A stretch of DNA of 61,936 bases from Lysobacterales bacterium (GTDB lineage Bacteria; Pseudomonadota; Gammaproteobacteria; Xanthomonadales; SZUA-36), in NCBI GenBank assembly GCA_014238945.1, contig JABAAB010000044.1:1-61936 (forward strand), in the 5' to 3' direction. How positions within the stretch are numbered: the stretch's first letter is position 1; the number at the start of each line of letters is the position of its first letter. Position numbers and translations under genes: made by a program. Shown in pieces: positions 44,317 to 52,237 of this stretch. Under the pieces are notes generated by a model. It saw nothing but the letters and a program-made list of their open reading frames with translations. It was not told where the DNA came from and searched no databases.

Positions 44317-45276
44317 CTAGGAATCCTGCTTCAATTCAAAGTACACCAAACCTTCGGGATAATCCATTATCAACCTGCCGGACAGCAACAGGTCGGAACC
44401 AATCAATACAGCCGGGGTATTGGCCAGTCTTAACTGGGTAAATACCGCCGAGACTACCGTCACCCTGGTGTCTGTCCAAAGTCTGGAATCGGCACTGATT
44501 TCATTGATCAGCACGTTGTAATTTTCCAGGGCAATACCTGCTGGTCCTTTTACTTCCGTCTTGACGGAATCCAGCCTAGAGTAGTTCTCGATACTCATGC
44601 GTTGCACTACCAGAGGATTGACCAATGTCCCGTTGGCACCCGTATCAAGAAAGGCCGTGGCCGTTACCGGACCAATCATGGTCTCGGTCATCCACAGATT
44701 TGCATAGGGAGATTGCATGGGGAGCGTGGCAAACTCGACATCCCCGAACATGTCTTCAACACCCGTATCGCTCAATATCATGATCCCGGCCTCCAGGTCG
44801 AAGCCAACGGTAAATTGCTGAAGAAACTCTGAACCCAGTACACCGTAAACGGTTTCCTCTGAAATTTTCAGGTTGGTGAGACTTTCGGGTGCATTGATCA
44901 GGTAATCGATCATGCCGCCAATCTTCACTGCCAGTGACGGATACGCAGACACCTTTACCTTATTGCCATGCGGGTTCACAACATCCTGCCCCGTTTCGGT
45001 CAATTTCAGCGCCTCTACCAATTCCGGCAAAATGATGGTCTTCATCATCCCTGTATCCACAATGAAATTGAAGGACTGGCCATTTTCGAAGTACACCTCC
45101 ACGCGTGGTCTGCCGTCATCGTCTTTCCAGGCCGGTACGGTCGTGCTCTTTGCAACGACGGGTTGAGCCATTGTCACCAGTGCAAATAACAACATCGCAA
45201 GAACAGCCATGTGTGAAGATTTTGATTGATCAAAAATGCGGGTAATAGCCGGGGTTTTCAGACATTTGATTTTCAT
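44317..45276 (-). CDS. Secreted double-domain retropepsin-like aspartic protease
   Basis: The protein of about 319 residues has a hydrophobic export segment (about residues 23-43, ending AQPVVAKS) and two pepsin-like catalytic motifs: DTG at 74-76 (FIVDTGMMKTII) and DTG at 211-213 (AFLDTGANGTLV). Each is followed by a matching hydrophobic strand and a VLGSEFL or VLIGSDLL segment. It therefore carries two retropepsin-like lobes in one chain. Bacterial single-lobe members work as dimers, so this could be an internal dimer like pepsin. The start is uncertain: ATG 45276 gives a long N-region and ATG 45210 a standard signal peptide; neither has a good ribosome site. Confidence 0.75.
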   Translation of the reverse strand: MKIKCLKTPAITRIFDQSKSSHMAVLAMLLFALVTMAQPVVAKSTTVPAWKDDDGRPRVEVYFENGQSFNFIVDTGMMKTIILPELVEALKLTETGQDVVNPHGNKVKVSAYPSLAVKIGGMIDYLINAPESLTNLKISEETVYGVLGSEFLQQFTVGFDLEAGIMILSDTGVEDMFGDVEFATLPMQSPYANLWMTETMIGPVTATAFLDTGANGTLVNPLVVQRMSIENYSRLDSVKTEVKGPAGIALENYNVLINEISADSRLWTDTRVTVVSAVFTQLRLANTPAVLIGSDLLLSGRLIMDYPEGLVYFELKQDS

Positions 45277-45366
45277 GAACCAAAGCGTGGCAGATACTTG
45301 TGCTTTAAAATTGTCTCTTCTGTCACGACTTGTAACAACGGGCCAAATGACAACGACTTGACGTGT

Positions 45367-45801
45367 ATGGAGCACTTGCACGGTCAGCAAAGTGGCAAAG
45401 CCAGTGGATTCTTTGCCTGGGAGGAGTCAGATGATCAGCTGATCTTTCAAATTGTGACCAGCCGTGGTGTGGTCATCAATCAGCGCCAGACCAACCACAG
45501 TGACCATCGATTTGAAATGGATGTACACACGAACAATGGGGAACGGGCCCGCTTTCCACCACATTTCAAGGTATTGATCCAATTTGACGATGAGACGCAC
45601 TACCACCCACAGGTGTTGCTGGAAGACGAAAATGGCAAATGGCAGCCAGCGATGGAAAACCGCTTTACACGCGTAGGTCAACCGTACCTGTTTACGATGC
45701 AGATGGGTACTGCGTCGATACGACCCCAATTTGTGACTAAAAACATTTATCTGCATCCCCCAGTTGTGATAATTTGCTTCTGCTTTTCGACCCTGAACTG
45801 A
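45367..45801 (+). CDS. Hypothetical protein of about 144 residues
   Basis: Not recognised. From ATG 45367 the product is mostly beta-rich and polar, with EESDDQLIFQIVTSRGVV, HRFEMDVHTNNGERARFPPH and DDETHYHPQVLLEDENGKW. It ends with a hydrophobic stretch (PVVIICFCFSTL). The composition looks like real coding sequence, and the frame overlaps the start region of the following hydrolase gene, which suggests coupling. The open frame extends further upstream to 45226 without a better start. A domain search would decide whether it is a real protein. Confidence 0.45.
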   Translation: MEHLHGQQSGKASGFFAWEESDDQLIFQIVTSRGVVINQRQTNHSDHRFEMDVHTNNGERARFPPHFKVLIQFDDETHYHPQVLLEDENGKWQPAMENRFTRVGQPYLFTMQMGTASIRPQFVTKNIYLHPPVVIICFCFSTLN

Positions 45802-48452
45802 GATCAAATTTGAATTACACAGCCAATCGCTCGTTCATTGCCCTGGTAATCATGCTGGGTACCTTCTGCTGGCAGGATTCCCGGGCTGCTTTTGACAGCT
45901 TGGTTTTACCTCAGGCCGCAGCTGCGATTGACGCTGCAAGCGTGCCGCAAGCCGCAGCCAACAGCAGCGGATTTTTCTATGACCCCTTGCATGATGGTGA
46001 GGGCTTCGTGATCGAAGTGATCGCAGATGACCGGGTGGCAATATACTGGTTTACCTATGACCAGCAGGGCAATCAGCGCTGGTTTATCGGTGTCGGAGAG
46101 ATCGACGCGACCGGTATTACTGTGGGTGAGTGGCACACCACCAAAGGCGCGCGCTTCGGTCAAGAGTTTGACCCGATGGATGTAGAGTACCGGGTAGCCG
46201 GCAATGCACGATTCAGCTTTAACAGTTGCAATGCAATGGATGTGGAATACACCATCGACGGTACCCTGGGGACCCAGAACCTGGTGCGACTGACCAGCGT
46301 GGCCGATATCAATTGTAATGGACTGATGTCATACCGTTCCGGTTTGACCGGCAGTTTCTACGATCCTGCAAGAGACGGGGAAGGTGTGGTTTTACACGTG
46401 TTCGATCACGACCGGGCAGCGGTCGTGTTCTTTACCTACAATGACAGTGGTGAACAGATGTGGGTACTGGGCACCGGTACAATTATTGGTGCCACGCTGC
46501 AACTCGATGCACCTTTTACCACCCGTGGAGGGCGTTTTGGATCTGACTTTGACCCGGCGGATGTTGTCCATGTTCCGTGGGGCGGTCTGTCTTTGCAACT
46601 GGGATGCGAAAACACCAGCATTGGCTATGAGCCACAGGACAGCGAGCTTGGCGATGGATCATCGTCGATGCAACGATTGACCTACCTGGCCGGTCTCAAC
46701 TGCGATGCCGGCGCAACTTTTATCCTGCCCGGTCTTGAATGCAACGATTTTCAAAGGACCTTGTTGACCGCGGCAAGGTTGGACGGCCCAACAGGTCTGG
46801 GTCCTGTTTCCAACGAGGAATTTACCCCTGACCAGGACTGTTTGCCACCTTCCCTGGCATTTAACGGCACCCTCAGGTTTACAGTTGAAGATATCAACGT
46901 GGATGGCTCCGTCGAGGCTGGTCAGCGTATATTCCCGGCAATCGATATCGACCTGGTGAGCGTCGATGACTACCTGGTGCCGGTACAGGCAGGCCTGTTG
47001 CGGGGCAGCAGCGGGTCCTACTGGGAGATCGTTTTTTCCACTGGCAGGATATGGTCAGAACCCGGAGACGGTGGCAGATCCCGGGCTGCGATACCTTTTA
47101 CCATGTCGGACCATCGATGGAACCAGGCGCATCATGGACTGATGACCTTTCTGTATGATGCCGGCACAATTTCCAATGTCCATTTCCAGGTGACCCAGGA
47201 AAACCTTCCGTGGAACACCAATGTGAATTTTCATGGCGTCCTGGATCCTGGCTATGTGCCGGCTGTTTCCATAGATCCATATACCACCGAACGTCCCTGG
47301 AGACGTGACATGGCAATGCGCTTGCCAACCCGTCCCTTGTCTGACCTTGGTGATCAGTTCGAGGATGCGGTACTGGCAGATTTTAACCGGGGTTTACCCC
47401 TAAACAAGATAAGCCAGGCCGGGATCGCGTATGGGGGCGTTTTGTATTTGCAGCCGGCCTTCACCCGAACCGGCGACCATCCCTATGAGCAGGAAATGCG
47501 TCACGGTGCATTCTCGGTCAGCAAGACAGCAGGTGCCGGGGTGGCCATGTTGCGACTGGCGCAAAAATACGGAGAATCTGTATTCGACGAGTTGATCCGT
47601 GACCACATTGATGTCACTGCCCCTCATGGGGGCTGGAATAACGTGACATTCGGGGACACACTGTCCATGGCAACCGGTATCGGTGATGCCTACCCCAACA
47701 GGATTATCCCGGTCACCTTCGCCGATGAGGGGGATGATTCCAATCCACACTGGTTTGACTTCAATTATTCCGATTTCATGGCCGACAGGCTGGCCGGGGC
47801 CTTTTCGTTTGGAAATTACCCCTGGGATCCGGGTGAAGTCATGCGATACAACTCTGCCCACACGATGATTCTGGCCATCGCGCTGGACAACTACCTGAAA
47901 TCAAAGGAGGGACCACAGGCCGATTTATGGCAGATGTTGAATGCGGAGGTTTACCAGCCCATCGGGATACGCTGGTTGCCATCGATGCGTCTGCGAATCG
48001 ACAATTCAACCCCGGGACCGGTGCCGATGGGCTGGGGCTTGTTGCCCAACCCACACGACATCGTGCGCATAGCGAGCCTGTTACACAATGGGGGTAGGTT
48101 CGAAGGCACACAGTTGTTACACCGCGGGCGTACAGCACAGATGATGCGTCACAACGAGGAACCGGCCCTTGATACCGCAGAACAAACCATGTTGTTGTCG
48201 GGTAGCTGGGTCAACACCTCATACCGGGACGCTACCTGGTCATCCGTGGTCCAGCCTTGGGGTACCTGCAACAGGATTGCATCCAGAATGGAAGGTCTCG
48301 GCGGCAATTTCATCGTTATGATGCCTGATGGCATGACCCTGTTCCGGTTCGCCGACGCAAATGTCTACGAAGTGGGAGCCATGGTGTTGACCGGTGAGCG
48401 CATTTCTCCCAGTTGCCCTGCACAGCCTACATCTCAATCCCGCCAGGAATAA
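45774..48452 (+). CDS. Secreted serine hydrolase (beta-lactamase fold) with two N-terminal repeat modules
   Basis: An export signal is followed by two copies of a module of about 120 residues. Copy 1 has SGFFYDPLHDGEGFVIEV and GARFGQEFDPMDV, copy 2 has TGSFYDPARDGEGVVLHV and GGRFGSDFDPADV; each ends in a Cys-containing stretch. The C-terminal half is a serine beta-lactamase/class C-like hydrolase with SVSK (S581, K584, counted from TTG 45774) and a RYNSAH segment that may hold the second motif. The modules may bind a surface or polymer. The start is uncertain: TTG 45774 is the longest, but TTG 45810 gives a cleaner signal peptide (SFIALVIMLGTFCW). Real substrate unknown; an esterase or D-peptidase is as likely as a beta-lactamase. 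Confidence 0.8.
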   Translation: MLLLFDPELRSNLNYTANRSFIALVIMLGTFCWQDSRAAFDSLVLPQAAAAIDAASVPQAAANSSGFFYDPLHDGEGFVIEVIADDRVAIYWFTYDQQGNQRWFIGVGEIDATGITVGEWHTTKGARFGQEFDPMDVEYRVAGNARFSFNSCNAMDVEYTIDGTLGTQNLVRLTSVADINCNGLMSYRSGLTGSFYDPARDGEGVVLHVFDHDRAAVVFFTYNDSGEQMWVLGTGTIIGATLQLDAPFTTRGGRFGSDFDPADVVHVPWGGLSLQLGCENTSIGYEPQDSELGDGSSSMQRLTYLAGLNCDAGATFILPGLECNDFQRTLLTAARLDGPTGLGPVSNEEFTPDQDCLPPSLAFNGTLRFTVEDINVDGSVEAGQRIFPAIDIDLVSVDDYLVPVQAGLLRGSSGSYWEIVFSTGRIWSEPGDGGRSRAAIPFTMSDHRWNQAHHGLMTFLYDAGTISNVHFQVTQENLPWNTNVNFHGVLDPGYVPAVSIDPYTTERPWRRDMAMRLPTRPLSDLGDQFEDAVLADFNRGLPLNKISQAGIAYGGVLYLQPAFTRTGDHPYEQEMRHGAFSVSKTAGAGVAMLRLAQKYGESVFDELIRDHIDVTAPHGGWNNVTFGDTLSMATGIGDAYPNRIIPVTFADEGDDSNPHWFDFNYSDFMADRLAGAFSFGNYPWDPGEVMRYNSAHTMILAIALDNYLKSKEGPQADLWQMLNAEVYQPIGIRWLPSMRLRIDNSTPGPVPMGWGLLPNPHDIVRIASLLHNGGRFEGTQLLHRGRTAQMMRHNEEPALDTAEQTMLLSGSWVNTSYRDATWSSVVQPWGTCNRIASRMEGLGGNFIVMMPDGMTLFRFADANVYEVGAMVLTGERISPSCPAQPTSQSRQE

Positions 48453-48477
48453 TGATACAGCGGATTCCGGGTTATCT

Positions 48478-49131
48478 TTATTGAGGTTCTCTGTTTCGAT
48501 CAACCCAAAACCCCCAAAACACCAATAACCACAGGGCCTGGGCAGACCAGGCCAAAGCGGTTGCAGAGGGAGGCGGCGGGACAAACTGGTTCACCGTGTA
48601 TATGGCAATCAGGAATATTATCAGCGCCCAAAATCCAAGACTTCCCCCGAGATTCAGGGGCTTGGTCTGATGTACATAAATCCAGATTCCCAGGGCAAGC
48701 AACAAGAATTCCGTCACCACAGCTGCAAGTGGAAAATTCCACAGACCGAGACCAAACAGTGTCTGGTTCGAAAATGTGAGTGGCATATCCGGTCTGTGGG
48801 TCACCACATCAAGTACCCAGTGGCTTAGAACCAACATCGCGATAATCACCGCTGTCTTTGTATCCACACGACGTAACATCGTATATGCCAGCGCGAATAT
48901 CACCGCCCAAAGCAGTAGGGCGACCAGGCTGTGAGACCAGGGGTAATATAGGAAATTCATTGGGTTCATGACCGTGATGCCCGGTTCGATCTCCACTTTC
49001 TCCAGCCCCAGAAGAACGAGATTTGGCCACAACAGGTCCGCCAACTGGCAGGCCAGGAACAAAACACCCAACGATACCGAAGGTGTATACTTCTTGGCCC
49101 CGAGGGCCAGGGCATAATGTCCCAGGAACAT
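48478..49131 (-). CDS. Polytopic membrane protein, membrane-bound metal-dependent hydrolase type
   Basis: The protein of about 217 residues has five or six hydrophobic segments. Spaced histidines recall the YdjM/DUF457-like membrane hydrolase group: FLGHYALALG at the start, YYPWSHSLVALL, and SHWVLDVVTHRPD. The family is inferred from these histidine motifs only. I chose ATG 49131 because FLGHYALA is the usual start of the group; the frame extends 21 bases further. It is convergent with the serine hydrolase gene, 25 bases apart. Confidence 0.65.
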   Translation of the reverse strand: MFLGHYALALGAKKYTPSVSLGVLFLACQLADLLWPNLVLLGLEKVEIEPGITVMNPMNFLYYPWSHSLVALLLWAVIFALAYTMLRRVDTKTAVIIAMLVLSHWVLDVVTHRPDMPLTFSNQTLFGLGLWNFPLAAVVTEFLLLALGIWIYVHQTKPLNLGGSLGFWALIIFLIAIYTVNQFVPPPPSATALAWSAQALWLLVFWGFWVDRNREPQ

Positions 49132-49211
49132 GGCATCCTCCAAGCAGAGCACATACCGGTTGTGGTGAAACAGAAATTACCTGGCATTATACAGAGCACC
49201 GGCAGTGCAAA

Positions 49212-49397
49212 ATGATCAACAAAAACCCGTCCATTGGAACGCCGGTTTACAGGGTCACACCCAATGGGGCCGTGACCACCTATGCCAATGCAGTAGATGG
49301 CATCAACAAACCGGTTAGTTTGATCTTTAATTCGACCGGCGACCTGTTTGTTATTGGTCGGCTGGCAGACCCAATAACCTGTCTGGGCAGGCTATAA
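49212..49397 (+). pseudogene. Fragment of an NHL/SMP-30-type beta-propeller gene
   Basis: Sixty-one codons read like one blade of a beta-propeller repeat (VYRVTPNGAVTTYANAV, then LIFNSTGDLFVIG), then stop. Propeller proteins are several times longer, and no continuation is visible in other frames before the next gene. This is a remnant. The last six bases overlap the 3' end of the DmdA-like gene on the other strand. Confidence 0.6.
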
Positions 49398-50543
49398 ATC
49401 TTTTGGAATTATTTTTTCCGCCTGTACCCAGGGGACGTTTACGACTGTGGCCCCGACATCGCCATTGGTGGTCGTCACGGTAAGCCGTGATCCGGGTCCG
49501 GAATGTGCAATGGGTACATTGGCAAAGCCAATATTTTTTTCCAGTCTCGGAGAGTAGACACAACGACTGATATGACCAACCGGATCGTCCTCAAAGGACA
49601 CAGGCCAGGGCTCGCCATTGGTACAATGCAACGGAGGACACTGTAGTTCAATTCCACAAAGCAGGCGTTTTGTACCCTCAGCCTGAATCCTGTGCAGTGC
49701 CTGCTGACCGATAAAGCCATCCGGCTTGTCGAAACTCACGAGCCTGCCGAGCCCGAGTGTATAGGGGTTGTCCTTGAGCGTGATGTCTGAACCATGCGAT
49801 AACAATGCCCCTTCCACGCTGCGGATCATGTTCGGGGCGATTGGTCTGATGTTGTATGGCTTTCCAGCCTGCATGACCTTTTCCCAAAGAACATCTCCGA
49901 ATCGACTGTCACGAAGATAAAGTTCATAACCCAGTTCTCCACTCCAGCCCGTACGTGAGACGACCAGAGGAATACCATCAAGTACAGTCTCTATTGCCCG
50001 GTAGTATTTCAGATCGAGAATTTCATCACCGAACAGTGCCTTTGCCACGTTTGGGGATTTGGGACCCTGCAGTTGTAAGGGGGAAACATCCGGTTCAAAT
50101 ACATTGACATCCAGACCACTGTTGACCGCCACACCCATGGCCCACAACAGGATGTCCCCGTCACCGGGTGACAGCCAGAACTGCTGCGGCCCCAGTACCA
50201 GCAAAACGGCGTCGTTGATGATACCGCCGTGTTCGTCGGTGATCAGTACGTAAAGACACTGTCCGGTTTTGCAGTTGGAGACATCCCGAGGTGTGAGTTG
50301 TTGGATCAGCTGCATGGCATCCGGGCCGACGACTTCAATCTGACGTTGGCAACTGACATCCCACAGGGTCACATCACGTACCAGGCTCCAGTATTCATCG
50401 ACCATACTGGTAAATGTTGTCGGCATATAGGTATGGTTATAAATTGTAAAGGCCCTGGCGCCATATCGAATGGTCGCATCAAAAAAAGGCGACTTGCGTA
50501 CACGCGGCCCGATCGCAATGGCCAATGCATCAGGTGTTTTCAT
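49392..50543 (-). CDS. GcvT-family THF-dependent demethylase, DmdA-like
   Basis: The 383-residue single-domain GcvT protein shows a start like RVRKSPFFDATIRYGARAF, then IYNHTYMPTTF, LWDVSCQRQIEVVGPDA and QGPKSPNVAKALFGDE. This matches the DMSP demethylase DmdA pattern better than T-protein or DMGDH. DmdA moves one S-methyl group of DMSP to THF, giving methylmercaptopropionate and 5-methyl-THF. The assignment is by overall pattern, and other GcvT demethylases are close in sequence. ATG 50543 has a GGAG site and gives normal length; the frame extends upstream without family content. It follows a PLP lyase gene on the same strand, 136 bases downstream. Confidence 0.75.
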   Translation of the reverse strand: MKTPDALAIAIGPRVRKSPFFDATIRYGARAFTIYNHTYMPTTFTSMVDEYWSLVRDVTLWDVSCQRQIEVVGPDAMQLIQQLTPRDVSNCKTGQCLYVLITDEHGGIINDAVLLVLGPQQFWLSPGDGDILLWAMGVAVNSGLDVNVFEPDVSPLQLQGPKSPNVAKALFGDEILDLKYYRAIETVLDGIPLVVSRTGWSGELGYELYLRDSRFGDVLWEKVMQAGKPYNIRPIAPNMIRSVEGALLSHGSDITLKDNPYTLGLGRLVSFDKPDGFIGQQALHRIQAEGTKRLLCGIELQCPPLHCTNGEPWPVSFEDDPVGHISRCVYSPRLEKNIGFANVPIAHSGPGSRLTVTTTNGDVGATVVNVPWVQAEKIIPKDL

Positions 50544-50679
50544 TCGACAGGACTCCGCACGGTCTGATCTCCGTTCGACAGGACTGTGGATGTTACGCGA
50601 TGGCGGGCTCAACGCAAAGTGAGATTTTGTAAACCCCGTGTGAATTCGAATAATGACCCGGATCTGACCGCAAGCCGGA

Positions 50680-51825
50680 CTAAGCCAAAGCCTGTTCCAA
50701 ATCCCCAATCAAATCATCAACGGACTCAATTCCTATCGACAAACGCAGCCAGTCCGCCGGTACGGGACTGTTTTCTCCCTCGATCGTATAGCGGTGTTCG
50801 ATCAGACTCTCCACACCACCCAAAGAGGTAGCGCGGATCAAGACTTTGCAACGTCTGACAACGTCTAACGCAGCCTTTGCACCACCTTTGACCTGAAGAC
50901 ACATCATGCCGCCGAAACCACCCTCCATTTGCCGGCTGGCAAGTTCGTGGCCCGGATGGCTCGACAGCCCCGGGTAAATAACCGCCTCGAGACCGGGGTG
51001 ACCCTCGAAATGTTCCGCAATGGTCTGTGCTGACTCACATGCCCTGCGCACCCGCAGGAACAGGGTGCGCATCCCCCGTTGCAGCAGCCAGGCCTCGAAA
51101 GAGCCCAGAATCGCGCCTGCATCAATACGGGCCTCGCGGACACGCTCCCAGCATTCGTCCTCTTTGGCCGTTACCAGTGCTCCGGCGACGATGTCGCAAT
51201 GACCATTCAGGTACTTGGTTGCCGAGTGCAGAACAATGTCCGCGCCAAATTTAATGGGCTGGGTAAGTACCGGCGTGGCAACTGTGGAATCCACGGCAAG
51301 CATTGCACCCACCCCATGCGCAATTTCTGAGGCGGCTGCGATATCAATAACATCCCAACTGGGATTGCATGGAGTTTCAATCCAGACCAGCCTGGTCCTG
51401 CCCGGTTTGACCGCGCTGATGAGCCCTTTGGGGTCAGAAGAATCGAACAGGTCAATGCTCATTCCCCAATGATCGCAGAACTTGACCAGCCAGTTACGCA
51501 GACCCCAGTACATCACCTTCGGAGCCACTATGTGGTCGCCGGGCCTCAGGGTATGCAATACAGCGGTCGCAGCAGACATACCTGAGCTGAACAACAATGC
51601 CGATGGCGCCCCTTCCAATTCAGCCAACACTCTTTCCGCAACATCGTAAACCGGGCTTTCGTCACGTCCATAGCTGTGCTGAGCATTGATCAGCTGATAA
51701 TTCTCATCCCGGACGAAGGTCGAGGACGGTTGAATTGCGGGCATTAACCCGCCCGTCAGCGTATCGATCTGATGCAGGGCATGGGCGTTGATGGTCTCCG
51801 GTGAAAGTTTCTTTTGTTTGTCCAT
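50680..51825 (-). CDS. PLP-dependent Cys/Met metabolism lyase (MetC/CGL-like)
   Basis: The 381-residue third member of the cystathionine synthase/lyase fold in the window has PLP lysine K204 in LHSATKYLNGHCD and the family start HALHQIDTLTGGLMPAIQPSSTF (quoted in part). The YGRDESPVYDV segment replaces the common YSRxxNPT pattern, so it is a distinct subgroup. Possible roles are cystathionine beta-lyase, methionine gamma-lyase or another S-substituted amino-acid lyase. It is probably cotranscribed with the DmdA-like gene, which suggests sulfur released or needed during methyl-sulfur catabolism. Confidence 0.83.
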   Translation of the reverse strand: MDKQKKLSPETINAHALHQIDTLTGGLMPAIQPSSTFVRDENYQLINAQHSYGRDESPVYDVAERVLAELEGAPSALLFSSGMSAATAVLHTLRPGDHIVAPKVMYWGLRNWLVKFCDHWGMSIDLFDSSDPKGLISAVKPGRTRLVWIETPCNPSWDVIDIAAASEIAHGVGAMLAVDSTVATPVLTQPIKFGADIVLHSATKYLNGHCDIVAGALVTAKEDECWERVREARIDAGAILGSFEAWLLQRGMRTLFLRVRRACESAQTIAEHFEGHPGLEAVIYPGLSSHPGHELASRQMEGGFGGMMCLQVKGGAKAALDVVRRCKVLIRATSLGGVESLIEHRYTIEGENSPVPADWLRLSIGIESVDDLIGDLEQALA

Positions 51826-52237
51826 CCGAATAAATTCCAGTGCAAATATGGGGTAACAACCATCAATTATAGGGTCTCAACACGATACCGGGGCAGATCG
51901 ATAATGGTGGCCTCGGATTTCCAGCGTTTATCTGACCGTTTAGGCGAACTCCGCACTTTATTGACCACTAATGCTATACAATATATAACGTTATTCCGGC
52001 AACAGGTGCAATAACAAAAACCATTTAAATGCTTGCATTTAGAGGGTCTGTAGCCTGCATTCTAATGGAATGCTCTGTCAACAACACTTATAATTCCGAT
52101 AGAAACATAAACAATTGTACAATATAGAAATTGTTTATTTCTGCGATTATTTGTGTACCTAACACCAGTGGAGTGGATAATGACAGCGTTATTATCTGAA
52201 CACCCAGGTAAAATACAACAACGGATCTGTTGCCCGA
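51826..52237. other. A+T-rich divergent intergenic region
   Basis: The 412 bases between the PLP lyase and the TMADH-like gene are much richer in A+T than the genes around them and probably contain both promoters. A clear inverted repeat is annotated at 52107-52138. A 36-codon frame from ATG 51904 has no recognisable content and I do not call it. Confidence 0.5.
52107..52138. repeat. Inverted repeat ATAAACAATT-N12-AATTGTTTAT
   Basis: Perfect 10-bp arms at 52107-52116 and 52129-52138 with a 12-base centre. The left arm overlaps the 8-bp palindrome ACAATTGT (52111-52118). It lies about 100 bases upstream of the TMADH-like start. Symmetric A+T-rich sites like this commonly bind dimeric regulators; as RNA it would be a weak hairpin without a T-tract. 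Confidence 0.6.

Noticed and set aside
51904-52014. Thirty-six-codon frame in the divergent intergenic region
   Set aside because: No ribosome binding site and no recognisable content; it overlaps probable promoter DNA.
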